From Hallerella porci (GTDB lineage: Bacteria; Fibrobacterota; Fibrobacteria; Fibrobacterales; Fibrobacteraceae): a stretch of 64,000 nt of DNA. A program made the translations under genes and the position numbers. The notes under the pieces are model-generated. The model saw only the letters and a list, made by a program, of their open reading frames with translations, made no database searches and had not been told where the DNA came from. Shown one piece after another: positions 37,305 to 45,720 of this stretch (position 1 is its first letter; every line of letters starts with the position of its first letter). Location of the stretch: assembly GCF_003148885.1 (NCBI RefSeq), contig NZ_QGHD01000009.1, forward strand, positions 1 through 64,000, in the 5' to 3' direction.

Positions 37305-37331
37305 AAAAGCGCGCTCGAAGAGCGCGCTTTT
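37305..37331. terminator. strong bidirectional terminator
   Basis: AAAAGCGCGCTC-GAA-GAGCGCGCTTTT, a perfect 12-bp stem. It ends the minus-strand operon of the two tandem membrane proteins. Confidence 0.85.
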
Positions 37332-37356
37332 CCATTTTACTTGGCGAATAATTTTC

Positions 37357-37824
37357 TTATTCTTCCATTTCGTCTTCGGCAGTTTCCGGTTCCAAAGCTT
37401 TTGCTTTGCCGAGAAGAGCGTTGACGTTAATGCCTTGTAATTTATTTGCTTTATCAAATGCGGCGACGATGTAATAATCGCTGTTCCACGAAACCGTGCG
37501 CAATTTGCCGTTTCCATCGGGTGTGCCCGAGACTTTGCTCGAAAAGACCGAAGCATTTACCATGCGCTTTTCAATCGTCGCAAATTCCTTCGATGTTTTC
37601 GCTTGCTGATTTGCGGTGCACGCTAAATTCCAAAGAATTGCATTATTTTCAATCACCGAATTTTGACCATCGACGATATTCACCGCGTTCTTATAATAGG
37701 CTTCTGTTTTCTTTTGATAAGCTTCCGAAGCCTGCGAAACATAAGCGCCCTTTTGCATAAAGAGAAGTCCGAAAATCGCAAGATTGAGCGCGAGAGAAGC
37801 GATCATAATATATTTGAGTTTCAT
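37357..37824 (-). CDS. membrane-anchored hypothetical protein, tandem paralogue 2
   Basis: 155 residues: one N-terminal membrane anchor (6-23, SLALNLAIFGLLF region) and an extracytoplasmic domain. It aligns with the upstream gene over YxxQAxEAYxxxTxxYxxxVxxVVxxQNxxIxxxxALW, then diverges, ending in an acidic tail ETAEDEMEE. Both are exactly 155 residues. GGAGG lies before the ATG, nine bases after the first paralogue's stop. Function unknown; a long helix after the anchor is probable. Confidence 0.75.
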   Translation of the reverse strand: MKLKYIMIASLALNLAIFGLLFMQKGAYVSQASEAYQKKTEAYYKNAVNIVDGQNSVIENNAILWNLACTANQQAKTSKEFATIEKRMVNASVFSSKVSGTPDGNGKLRTVSWNSDYYIVAAFDKANKLQGINVNALLGKAKALEPETAEDEMEE

Positions 37825-37833
37825 AAATCCTCC

Positions 37834-38301
37834 TTACTGAGCCTGGAAATTAAAGGGAGCCGGCTTGGAAACCGAGAATGTTGCTGCGGGAGAAATCGAA
37901 GCGAGCGCTTTATAATCGACGCTTACAAATTTTCCGTTTTTGAAGGTGAACTTCACTGCGCAATCGGCGCCGCACGATAAAGTCGTTTCGTTGCCCGTTG
38001 TTTGCGGATTCAAAAGCTTGTCGGCATCGAGTTCGGCGACGCGGGCATTAAATGCAGCCTGCGACAAATTCTGCGCAGTCGTTTCGAAAATAATTTGCCA
38101 AAGGGCGTTTCCTGTTTTGATGAAGGTATTTTGCGCATTGACAACGCTCGCCACTTGATCGGTGTATGTTTTGGTTGAAACTTTGTAGGCTTCTTGCGCT
38201 TGGTCTTTGTAACCGTTTTTGAGCACAAGCATAATGACAATCAAAGCGATGTTGACAGCAACTGAAACTGCCAGAATGAGTTTCATCTTCTTTGGATCCA
38301 T
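37834..38301 (-). CDS. membrane-anchored hypothetical protein, tandem paralogue 1
   Basis: 155 residues, first gene of the pair. An N-terminal anchor (about 7-26) is followed by the same helical region as its paralogue and a small beta domain with a CGADC pair near 110-115 that the second copy lacks. AGGAG sits before the ATG. It diverges from the 38375 gene across a 73-base gap that holds both promoters. Confidence 0.75.
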   Translation of the reverse strand: MDPKKMKLILAVSVAVNIALIVIMLVLKNGYKDQAQEAYKVSTKTYTDQVASVVNAQNTFIKTGNALWQIIFETTAQNLSQAAFNARVAELDADKLLNPQTTGNETTLSCGADCAVKFTFKNGKFVSVDYKALASISPAATFSVSKPAPFNFQAQ

Positions 38302-38374
38302 ACGAAATAATTCTCCTAAATGTGGGAATGATAGCTATAATGTATATTTTCACGAAAAGAGAAAGGGTAAAAAA
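38302..38374. promoter_or_regulatory. divergent promoter region
   Basis: On the plus strand TATAAT at 38336-38341, with a leader of about 27 bases and AAGGG before the ATG at 38375. On the minus strand TATAGCTATCATT-like sequence precedes AGGAG and the ATG at 38301. The two promoters overlap back to back. Confidence 0.5.
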
Positions 38375-38884
38375 ATGCAAAAAAATCTCTCGGAAGCGGT
38401 TTTTGAAAACCTGAAAGAACTTCTCAAAGCGAAAAACGCCGCCCACGAGTCGATGTTTAAATTCAGTTGGAAAAAATTGTGGCCGTTTAACCTCATTTGG
38501 CCGCAGGTCGATTACATTCGCATTCAGCGTTTTATGGGCGAAGTGAAAGAACAAGCGCTTTCCCAGAAAAAATTTATTCAAAGCAATCGCGGACAAGCGA
38601 CTTCCGATGAAATAGAGTTTTTAAATGCAGTCCCCGCTTACGTCGAAGCGTTAGCCGTTTCTTGTGAAAAATTAGCGCGCGTCGCCGAATTTAAACAAGG
38701 CATTTTGGAAAAAACGCAGAAACGCGATGTTTTTGCGTTTAACAATATCCTCAAAGATTACGAAACCGCACAAGCAGAGCTCACGCGCGCGGGCGCATTC
38801 GTGCAAGTGGCTTGGGGAAAACTCAATTTGAAAAACGCTGCAGAAAAATCCGAAGCAAATTCCAACGCCAGCGCAGCCGATTAA
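38375..38884 (+). CDS. hypothetical helical protein
   Basis: 169 residues from the ATG at 38375 (AAGGG upstream); the frame reaches much further up but that part lies in the divergent promoter. Mainly long amphipathic helices (FENLKELLKAKNAAHESMF, later ILKDYETAQAELTRAG) with a Trp-rich FSWKKLWPFNLIWPQ near 28-42 that may touch a membrane. The last 20 residues are Ala/Ser/Asn-rich, and their codons overlap antisense the end of the glycosyltransferase gene by 62 bases. No family recognised. Confidence 0.7.
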   Translation: MQKNLSEAVFENLKELLKAKNAAHESMFKFSWKKLWPFNLIWPQVDYIRIQRFMGEVKEQALSQKKFIQSNRGQATSDEIEFLNAVPAYVEALAVSCEKLARVAEFKQGILEKTQKRDVFAFNNILKDYETAQAELTRAGAFVQVAWGKLNLKNAAEKSEANSNASAAD

Positions 38885-39533
38885 AAAAATTCGCTTTTTT
38901 ATGATTCAATAAATCGGTTGCAGTTTCTGCATGGCGACGATAACAAAGCAACGGTTCGTTTACAAAGCGGACCTTTTTTGATTTTTCAGCGATGAGTCCG
39001 AGCCATTGATCGTGCATTGGAAGCGACTTGGGGAAGGGAAGTGCTCGAAGAAGCAGCTCGCGGCGAAATGCTATACAGCAGCCGGTGAAACTATTTCGCA
39101 GCCAATTTTTGAAAATACCATGAACGGGTTTTCGCTTTTCAAAAATCGTTGTTCCGCATTTCCAATTTCCATTTTTTTCTTGCGTGTAAAAATAGGCATT
39201 GTGCAGAACGAGAATGGAATCTTGCAACTCTTGCTTGCAAACGGAAACTTTTTGCGGAAGCCATACATCGTCTTGGTCCGCTAAGAAAATCAAATCGCCT
39301 TTGGCTTGAAGAAGTGCGCGTTCTAAATTGTAAATCGGTCCGAGATGCGATTCGCATTGAATCAAATGAATTCGCGCATCCGAAAAATTTTGAATGAGAG
39401 AAATAGTCGCATCGGTAGAACCATCGTCTGCGATGATGACTTCGTCGGTTGCAGCAAGTTGCGAAAGAATACTTTCGAGTTGTTCCCGAAGAAATTTTTC
39501 GCCTTGAAATGTAATCATGCAAACCGAAATCAT
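38823..39533 (-). CDS. family 2 glycosyltransferase
   Basis: 236 residues. The GT-A start SVCMITFQGEKFLREQLESIL is followed by DEVIIADDGSTDAT (nucleotide-sugar site) and FLADQDDVWLPQK with the DQDD metal motif. The pattern matches rhamnosyltransferase-like GT2 enzymes of O-antigen clusters. Last gene of the minus-strand glycan operon; its 3' 62 bases overlap the convergent gene at 38375. The sugar cannot be told from sequence. Confidence 0.85.
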   Translation of the reverse strand: MISVCMITFQGEKFLREQLESILSQLAATDEVIIADDGSTDATISLIQNFSDARIHLIQCESHLGPIYNLERALLQAKGDLIFLADQDDVWLPQKVSVCKQELQDSILVLHNAYFYTQEKNGNWKCGTTIFEKRKPVHGIFKNWLRNSFTGCCIAFRRELLLRALPFPKSLPMHDQWLGLIAEKSKKVRFVNEPLLCYRRHAETATDLLNHKKANFFNRLRWRWNLLRIFLQRFSN

Positions 39534-39534
39534 T

Positions 39535-40404
39535 TTAATACTTTAAGAAAATTCGCGGGATGAAAAGTTTTGGAAAATGCATCCAAAATGTTTTTGTGCA
39601 AGTGGCGAGTTGCGGCAATTTTCGGAGAGCTTCTCGTTTTTGATTGTAAGCGAGAGAAGAAAACCATCGCGTTTTCCAAAGGGCAACGGCTTGCGAATAA
39701 GCGGGATGATTTTTATACTTTTCAATGACCGCGAGAATTTGTTTGTAAATGAAATTCAAATTGCGATGCATTGAAGTTTCAAGAATACGATAATAGCAGC
39801 AAACCGTGCGAAGCACAGGAATTTTTCCGTAACGATATGAAAGGGCAAGCCAAGCAGGAAAATCTTCGAAACGAAAATTTTCATCGTAATTTCCGACGGC
39901 GGCAAATTTTTCTTTGACTATCATTTCGGTGGCGCCGTGCAATTCTGCTTTTCCCAAAAGAATTTCTTCAAAAGTCGCTTCTTGCGTTTTGGCGTAACGC
40001 AGATCAACTGTATCTTCTAAATTTCCATCGCTGCGTAAATTTTTTACTTGCCCTGCGCATGCTGCGAATTCCGGATGCGTTTCTAAAAATTGACTTTGCG
40101 CAGCTAAACGTCCTGGCGCCATCACATCGTCCGAAGCAAATGTGCAAAAATATTTTCCATGGGCGAGAGTGAGCATTTCGTTTAAGGTTTGCACTAGTCC
40201 GCGATTTTCGCGATGCTTATAATAAAAGCCGAATTCGTGCGAAAGGCGTTCTAAAATTTGCGGAGAATTATCGGTGCTGCCATCATCGATTACAATCAAT
40301 TCAAAGGCGACACCGGATTGCGAAAGAATAGAGCGCACCGCGGCTTCGACAAATGGCGCGTGATTATAACTCGCAAGAAGAACAGAAACTAAAGGTTCTT
40401 CCAC
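39535..40404 (-). CDS. family 2 glycosyltransferase
   Basis: About 289 residues. I start it at the GTG at 40404, which has GGAGG five bases upstream and gives VEEPLVSVLLASYNHAPFVE; the frame opens at 40443 without a ribosome site. ELIVIDDGSTDNSPQIL and CTFASDDVMAPGRL carry the GT-A aspartate motifs. It overlaps the flippase gene by 16 bases and is followed after one base by the second transferase, so all three are one transcript. Confidence 0.85.
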   Translation of the reverse strand: MEEPLVSVLLASYNHAPFVEAAVRSILSQSGVAFELIVIDDGSTDNSPQILERLSHEFGFYYKHRENRGLVQTLNEMLTLAHGKYFCTFASDDVMAPGRLAAQSQFLETHPEFAACAGQVKNLRSDGNLEDTVDLRYAKTQEATFEEILLGKAELHGATEMIVKEKFAAVGNYDENFRFEDFPAWLALSYRYGKIPVLRTVCCYYRILETSMHRNLNFIYKQILAVIEKYKNHPAYSQAVALWKTRWFSSLAYNQKREALRKLPQLATCTKTFWMHFPKLFIPRIFLKY

Positions 40405-41654
40405 GAAAGCCTCCGTGTGAGAATGAAAAGCGAAATAAAGCAAATCGCATTTTCAATGGCGTAAGCGTAAAAGGGCGCTTGATATTTCCACGCAGCCGCG
40501 CCAAAAATGGTGAGCAATGTGAAGAATAAATCCGAAGCGATTTCAACCGAAATAAAGGCGACCGTTTCTTTCCGCGCGACAAGCGCTAAACCCAAACACC
40601 AACAGCCCGATTTGAAAAAATCGCCTACAAGTTGAATCGGCAAAAGCGAAGAAAGCGGTAAAAATTTTTCGGAAAGCGCAAAGAGAATTAAATAATCGCG
40701 GACAAAAAACAGGAAACCAAAAAGCACAAAAGCGAGAATCATCACGCGGAGAAGTAATGCGGACAATGTTTTTTGAAATTCAATTTTTGAAGTCGCAGCC
40801 GATAAACGCGGAAGCAAAACTACGCCGAGAACCGATGAAAATCCGACGTTGAAAAAATCTGAAATGCGAAGCGCACCTTGCCAAAATCCTGCGGCGTCCC
40901 AACCGAAATGATTGCCGATATACGATCGCATAAACATGTAAAGTGCGGGCGTTAAAATCATCGGAATAATTCCCATGACCGCATAACCTTTCCACGGACG
41001 AAATTCAGCGCGCAATTTTGCATAGAAACGACGATAACGAAAACCGCCGCGATGCGCAACGAAAAATGCAAAGAAAGATGAAACGATGGACTGCGTCGCA
41101 ATCGCAGAAAGAATTGACATCGCATGAAAATGAATAAATAAAATGACCCAAAGGCAATTCAAAATGGAAGAGCCCGCAGTAATGATCGCCCAGCGTTTAT
41201 AATCCGAAAGTCCATTCATGACCGCGGAACAAATCGCAATGACCGAGAGTGAAATGACTCCGGGAACAGCGAAGAGAATTGCGGCTTGCATATAACGCGG
41301 CGGAATGCCGGGGAATAAAGTTTGCAGCGGAGCGATAAACGCAAAGAGAACAAAGAAAATCGCAGTTCCAATGGAGGCGTAAACCGAAATGCGAAAACCG
41401 CCGCGCCAAATGGGTCCTAATTTATCTTCTTCATTTTTATGGCGAGCGGTTAAACTGACCCAGCCATTTTGCAAAGCGAGAGACGAAGTTCCTTGGCCTA
41501 AATTGATGAGATTTTGCAACTGCCCTGCGATTGCAAATCCCACGGGTCCCATGACCATCGCTAAAAATTTATTGGTGATAAATGCGCAAGCGATGCGAAT
41601 CGCAGTGGCGATTCCCGAGCCTGCTGATTGTTTCCAAAATCCATTCATTTTCAT
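40389..41654 (-). CDS. wzx: Wzx-type oligosaccharide flippase
   Basis: 421 residues with about 12 hydrophobic segments. NKFLAMVMGPVGFAIAGQLQN at the N-terminus is typical of the WzxE/MOP-type flippases that turn undecaprenyl-linked oligosaccharides across the inner membrane. ATGA overlap with the upstream acyltransferase gene. It implies that the glycan is built as a lipid-linked unit and exported by the Wzx route. Confidence 0.85.
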   Translation of the reverse strand: MKMNGFWKQSAGSGIATAIRIACAFITNKFLAMVMGPVGFAIAGQLQNLINLGQGTSSLALQNGWVSLTARHKNEEDKLGPIWRGGFRISVYASIGTAIFFVLFAFIAPLQTLFPGIPPRYMQAAILFAVPGVISLSVIAICSAVMNGLSDYKRWAIITAGSSILNCLWVILFIHFHAMSILSAIATQSIVSSFFAFFVAHRGGFRYRRFYAKLRAEFRPWKGYAVMGIIPMILTPALYMFMRSYIGNHFGWDAAGFWQGALRISDFFNVGFSSVLGVVLLPRLSAATSKIEFQKTLSALLLRVMILAFVLFGFLFFVRDYLILFALSEKFLPLSSLLPIQLVGDFFKSGCWCLGLALVARKETVAFISVEIASDLFFTLLTIFGAAAWKYQAPFYAYAIENAICFISLFILTRRLSWKNL

Positions 41655-42598
41655 AATGTGTACTCGTAAATATCAAAGGCGACGCCACGTCCTGCGTACA
41701 TTTCTTTTTTGTGCGCAAGCCCTTCGTTTAGAACGCGGCCTTGTTCTTCGTTCGAAGTTCCCCAATCAAACCAACGCATTTCGGAAAATTGCGAAAGTAA
41801 ATTCAGCATTAAAAAATCCATCGCAAAAAGAGAACGACCTTTTTCGGAACTCGCCAAATATTGCGTATGCGCAACTTGCTTGGAAATGTAAACGATTCCG
41901 CCGGCGAGAAGTTCTGCGTTTTTCGTAACGGTAAATAATCGAATATTTTCGGGAAAGCGCGAGGCGAGCAAATTCAATTCGGCTTTGGAATGCACCGGAT
42001 GCGCCGTGTGTCTTTCGGCAAGGCAAGCGTCGAGTAAATCCCAAAATGCAGAAAAATTTTTTGACTCCGAAAAAACAAGTCCTTCGCGTTCACAACGGCT
42101 TTGATAATATCTTTTTTTTGCGGGCGGTTTCGAAATTTTCGGTTCTAATGCGCTTGAAATAAGTCGCGCTTTTAACGTTGCATTTTTTCGGAAAAGCCAA
42201 TATAAATCTTCTTGCGAAGGGCGCTCGGCAAAAATCCACGGCAGCGGTTTGTAGATGACTTTTTGCACATTCAATTTGCGCAATTCTTCATCGAGAAGAG
42301 AAAAAAGAATTTCAAATTCAGCGACGCTTACTTCGTCATCGACGACAAATCCGCCGAAAGTAAGTCCTGCGTGTGAACTGAAAATTCCTTCTTTTGAAAT
42401 TGTCCCCGGAATGACGGCGCAAATTTTTTGCTTTTGAAAAAAGAGAAAAGATGCATCGGGAAAACGGTCGGCGTGATAATCCATGTAACCGCGATGAAAA
42501 AGAAAATTTCCGTTTCGCGCTTGACGAATAAATGCATTCCAAATTTCTGCATCGGCTGCTGTATAACGGCGAATGGAAATCGGATATTTTTCAACCAT
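41651..42598 (-). CDS. FemAB/GNAT-like acyltransferase
   Basis: 315 residues from ATG 42598, which overlaps the upstream stop by eight bases; the longer frame is unsupported. The C-terminal half shows the acyl-CoA or aminoacyl N-acyltransferase pattern of the FemAB-like group (ELLAGGIVYISKQVAHTQYLASS, then MRWFDWGTSNEEQGRV). Such enzymes put an amino acid or acyl group on an amino sugar. In this operon the acceptor could be the 3-amino sugar made by the cupin/aminotransferase genes. Confidence 0.75.
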   Translation of the reverse strand: MVEKYPISIRRYTAADAEIWNAFIRQARNGNFLFHRGYMDYHADRFPDASFLFFQKQKICAVIPGTISKEGIFSSHAGLTFGGFVVDDEVSVAEFEILFSLLDEELRKLNVQKVIYKPLPWIFAERPSQEDLYWLFRKNATLKARLISSALEPKISKPPAKKRYYQSRCEREGLVFSESKNFSAFWDLLDACLAERHTAHPVHSKAELNLLASRFPENIRLFTVTKNAELLAGGIVYISKQVAHTQYLASSEKGRSLFAMDFLMLNLLSQFSEMRWFDWGTSNEEQGRVLNEGLAHKKEMYAGRGVAFDIYEYTL

Positions 42599-43166
42599 GT
42601 ACTTCTCCGATGATTTTTGCGGGAACGCCGCCGAGGATAACGCCTGCGGGGAATTTTCCTGCGACAACGGCGCCCGCTGCGACAACAGAATGTTCTGCAA
42701 TTTCGGAACCTTTTAAAATCATCACGTTATCGCCGATCCAAACATCTTCCGCAATTTTTACGGCTGCGCGTTTTGGCATTGCAGATAAACGCACTTCGGG
42801 TGCTGTCGAATGAAAATCGGAATCGTAAATTTTTACACCGTTACCGATGAGAGTATTTTTACCGATGAAAATTCCGGGACCTTCGGCGATGGCGACGAAA
42901 CGATTTCCGACCCAAACATTTTCTGCAATTTCGATTTTTGCATTTTCATTTCGCGGATTGAAAAATGCATACGAATTCCAAAAGTCTGCATCATTTTCAA
43001 CGCCGACATGAACATTTTTTGCAAAGGAAATTTTGCCCGCGCCTTGCGCTAAAAGGGGCGAAGAATTTATCGGTTTTCCGCTGACGTGAGCGTCCGACAA
43101 AATGCGGTAAAATGCTCGGCGAAAAATCATCGCCGCTTTGCGCAAAATTTTACGGACGATACGCAT
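42591..43166 (-). CDS. left-handed beta-helix acetyltransferase
   Basis: 191 residues with hexapeptide repeats ([50 protein letters not shown]) and the closing [10 protein letters not shown]. Trimeric acetyltransferases with this fold use acetyl-CoA. Position after an FdtB-like aminotransferase suggests it N-acetylates the dTDP-3-amino sugar, as FdtC/QdtC do, although O-acetylation of the glycan is equally possible. Confidence 0.85.
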   Translation of the reverse strand: MRIVRKILRKAAMIFRRAFYRILSDAHVSGKPINSSPLLAQGAGKISFAKNVHVGVENDADFWNSYAFFNPRNENAKIEIAENVWVGNRFVAIAEGPGIFIGKNTLIGNGVKIYDSDFHSTAPEVRLSAMPKRAAVKIAEDVWIGDNVMILKGSEIAEHSVVAAGAVVAGKFPAGVILGGVPAKIIGEVHG

Positions 43167-44259
43167 TCACCGCCTCGATGATTTGTGAAATTTCGTTTTC
43201 GGTTAACTGCGGATAAAGCGGCAAACTGAGTTCTGTCTCCGCGATATTTTCTGCAATCGGAAACGAGAGCGCATTCCATTCGGCGTAAGCTTTTTGCTTG
43301 TGCGGTGGAATTGGATAGTGCACCAAAGTTCCAATGCCGCGGAGTTTTAAATGTTCTTGCAAAGCTTCGCGATTTTTTGTGCGAATCGCAAAAATGTGCC
43401 ACACATGTTCGCCCGCATTTCCTGCATCCGGAAGTTGAATTGCTTCGTTTTGAATTTCTTGCAGATAACGTTTTGCAATTTTTTGACGGCGCAAATTTTC
43501 GGCATCTAAATGTGGTAATTTTTTGGCGAGAATTGCCGCTTGCAATTCGTCTAACCGCGAATTCATTCCGCGAAATGCGTTGACATATTTTTGTTCGCTG
43601 CCGTAATTGGCGAGTGCGCGAATTGTCTTCGCTAAATTTTCGTCCGAAGTCGTGACGGCGCCAGCGTCGCCGAGTGCGCCTAAATTTTTCCCCGGATAAA
43701 AACTAAAACCTGCGGCATCACCGAAAGCGCCTGCGCGAATTTCATCTTGCTTTGCGCCGTGACCTTGAGCCGCATCTTCAATCAAAAGCAGATGATTTTC
43801 TTTGGCAAATTTGGCAAGTTCTTTTCCCGGAATGACGCGGCCGTATAAATGCACTGCGAGAATGGCTTTCGCTTCGGGATTTTTAGCAAATGCTTCTTGA
43901 ATATTTTTCAAAGAAATGTTAAAAGTTTTTTCGTCGGGTTCCACTAAAATCGGTTTTAATCCCGCTTCGTTAATCGCCAAAATCGAAGCGATGTAAGTAT
44001 TTGACGGCACAAAAACCGCATCGCCGACATTTAATTTTTTTAAGAGAATGAGCGCTCGGAAAATGAGAGTTAATGCTTCAAGTCCGTTTCCGACGCCAAC
44101 GCAAAATTTTGTGCCACAAAATTTCGCAAATTGCATTTCAAAATTTTCGCATTCTTTGCCGCGGATATACCAACCGCTTTCGATAACGCGCTGAGTCGCT
44201 TCCGAAATTTCTTCGTGAAAAAATTCCGTCACCCGTTTTAAATCCAAGTAAGGAATCAT
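43150..44259 (-). CDS. DegT/DnrJ/EryC1 aminotransferase (FdtB/QdtB-like)
   Basis: 369 residues from ATG 44259 (ATGA overlap with the cupin gene). Motifs of the sugar aminotransferases are visible: [13 protein letters not shown] start, [22 protein letters not shown] (PLP aspartate) and [16 protein letters not shown] with the PLP lysine. The enzyme would put an amino group on a dTDP-keto sugar. With FdtA-like isomerases just upstream, the product is probably a dTDP-3-amino-3,6-dideoxyhexose. It overlaps the acetyltransferase gene by 17 bases. Confidence 0.9.
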   Translation of the reverse strand: MIPYLDLKRVTEFFHEEISEATQRVIESGWYIRGKECENFEMQFAKFCGTKFCVGVGNGLEALTLIFRALILLKKLNVGDAVFVPSNTYIASILAINEAGLKPILVEPDEKTFNISLKNIQEAFAKNPEAKAILAVHLYGRVIPGKELAKFAKENHLLLIEDAAQGHGAKQDEIRAGAFGDAAGFSFYPGKNLGALGDAGAVTTSDENLAKTIRALANYGSEQKYVNAFRGMNSRLDELQAAILAKKLPHLDAENLRRQKIAKRYLQEIQNEAIQLPDAGNAGEHVWHIFAIRTKNREALQEHLKLRGIGTLVHYPIPPHKQKAYAEWNALSFPIAENIAETELSLPLYPQLTENEISQIIEAVNAYRP

Positions 44260-44684
44260 TTGCTGCCTCGCCGTGTTGCGGCGTATTCTGTAAAACGCGC
44301 GTAATCGCGAATGTAATCGGCTTCGTCGTAAGCGTGCGAGGCGAGCACTAAACAAATGGATCCCGAAGAAAAATTCAATTCTTCTGCCCACACGCCAGGC
44401 GGCACATAAACACCGTAATAAGGACGATCCAAGTGAACGATTTGCGAATGAATGCCGTCGTCAATTTTTGCATCAAATGAACCCGATGCAGCGATCAAAA
44501 GTTGATGACATTTTTTGTGCGCATGGCCGCCGCGATTTTCACCGCCCGGAATATCGTAGAGGTAAAAAACGCGTTGAATTTCAAAAGGAAGATTTTTTGA
44601 ATTTTCTAATGCGGTAAGCGAGCCGGAGCGTTCACTGATCCGCGGAAATTCAATGAATTGACAACCGGCAATTAAATTTTGCAT
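44256..44684 (-). CDS. FdtA/QdtA-type dTDP-4-keto-6-deoxyglucose 3,4-ketoisomerase
   Basis: 142 residues from ATG 44684, inside the end of the upstream cupin gene. A small cupin with the family core [18 protein letters not shown], in which the HAH pair supplies the active-site histidines. It moves the keto group from C4 to C3 so the aminotransferase can act. ATGA coupling to that aminotransferase supports the pathway. The C-terminus has [13 protein letters not shown]. Confidence 0.85.
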   Translation of the reverse strand: MQNLIAGCQFIEFPRISERSGSLTALENSKNLPFEIQRVFYLYDIPGGENRGGHAHKKCHQLLIAASGSFDAKIDDGIHSQIVHLDRPYYGVYVPPGVWAEELNFSSGSICLVLASHAYDEADYIRDYARFTEYAATRRGSK

Positions 44685-45091
44685 GCGCAAGCCTTTTGAA
44701 ACACATCCCAATCCCAGATGTAATCATCTGGATCGTAAGCGGTTGAACTGAGAACGAGTGCTACGGAATTTGTAGAAAAATTATCGAGAGTGCGAAAATG
44801 CATCGGCGGCACATAAAGCCCTTGATATGATCTGCGAAGCGAATAACGTTCTTCTTTTTTTCCGTTGTGCAAAAGAACGTCAAAACTTCCCGAAAGAGCG
44901 ATGATGAATTCGTGCTGCGTTTTAAACGCATGACTTCCGCGCAATTCGCCACCGGGAACATCGTAAATCCAATAGCAGCGTTGAATGCGAAAAGGAATGT
45001 GCTTTTCGGATTCGATGAAACTCAAATTTCCGCGATCGTCTAAAATCTTCGGAAGGGAAATGAGCTGCGGAATAAGCGGCTGCGAAATCAT
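44672..45091 (-). CDS. FdtA-like cupin with an altered active-site motif
   Basis: 139 residues. It clearly shares the FdtA fold (DDRGNLSFIESEKHIPFRIQ, then VPGGELRGSHAFKTQHEFII and YDPDDYIWDW), but the HAH of the active site is HAF. It is the first gene of the glycan operon and overlaps the second cupin by 13 bases. It may make a different keto isomer, bind only, or form a mixed dimer with its neighbour. RmlA and RmlB, which supply the substrate, are not in the window. Confidence 0.8.
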   Translation of the reverse strand: MISQPLIPQLISLPKILDDRGNLSFIESEKHIPFRIQRCYWIYDVPGGELRGSHAFKTQHEFIIALSGSFDVLLHNGKKEERYSLRRSYQGLYVPPMHFRTLDNFSTNSVALVLSSTAYDPDDYIWDWDVFQKACACKI

Positions 45092-45112
45092 AATGATAAA
45101 ATAGAAAATTGC

Positions 45113-45691
45113 TTATTCGCAATCCAAGCATTGCCAATCGACAACGCCTGAGTCATAACCGAAGCGGTCGCGCGTGAAACTTTCGATGTCGATTAAAAAT
45201 CCGATATCGCCTGCATTTTCGGTGCAACAACCATCGCAATCGGAATCGGAGCAAATATCGTAAACGGTGGCGTCAATTTCTGCGCCATTTTTCCGCAACC
45301 GAAACGTTTTTAATCCGTATTGTTTCCAATCTTTTTCGTGCACCGCGATAATGTTGTGCGATTTCACCCAATCTTTGCTTTGAACGCCGTCGAGACCGTA
45401 AAATTGACCCGCCCACGTGCAGCCATTATATTCAATGCATTCTTCGCTGTTGGAATCTGGATACGATTCATACCAAGTGAGATTTGCTTGATTCCAAACT
45501 TCGAAAACAGAATCTTTTGTCGCAGGCAATTCACTGGAACTTGAAATATCGGCAGAAGAAATTTTGGTTGCAGAAGATATTTCTTGCGATGAAGAAATAA
45601 TCGGCTCTTCGCTCGCTGAGCTAGAACTGCTATCATCGCAAGCGATGAGTAAAAGAGAAATGCAGAGGCCGAAGAAAATTGATAATTTCAT
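45113..45691 (-). CDS. expansin-like (double-psi beta-barrel) lipoprotein
   Basis: 192 residues from ATG 45691, with AAGGAG upstream. Lipoprotein signal with LIAC (Cys18), then a Ser-rich linker typical of Fibrobacter (19-60). The remaining domain has the expansin-like order: YNGCTWAGQFYG, HNIIAVHEKDW, DATVYDICSDSDCDGCC with the expansin-type aspartate, FLIDIESFTRDRFG and VDWQCLDC. Double-psi barrels of this kind loosen polysaccharide networks without hydrolysis. It is probably anchored on the outer surface. The rest of this stretch carries no other wall-degradation genes. Confidence 0.65.
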   Translation of the reverse strand: MKLSIFFGLCISLLLIACDDSSSSSASEEPIISSSQEISSATKISSADISSSSELPATKDSVFEVWNQANLTWYESYPDSNSEECIEYNGCTWAGQFYGLDGVQSKDWVKSHNIIAVHEKDWKQYGLKTFRLRKNGAEIDATVYDICSDSDCDGCCTENAGDIGFLIDIESFTRDRFGYDSGVVDWQCLDCE

Positions 45692-45720
45692 AGAAGTCTC
45701 CTTTTTCTCCGAAAATAAAT

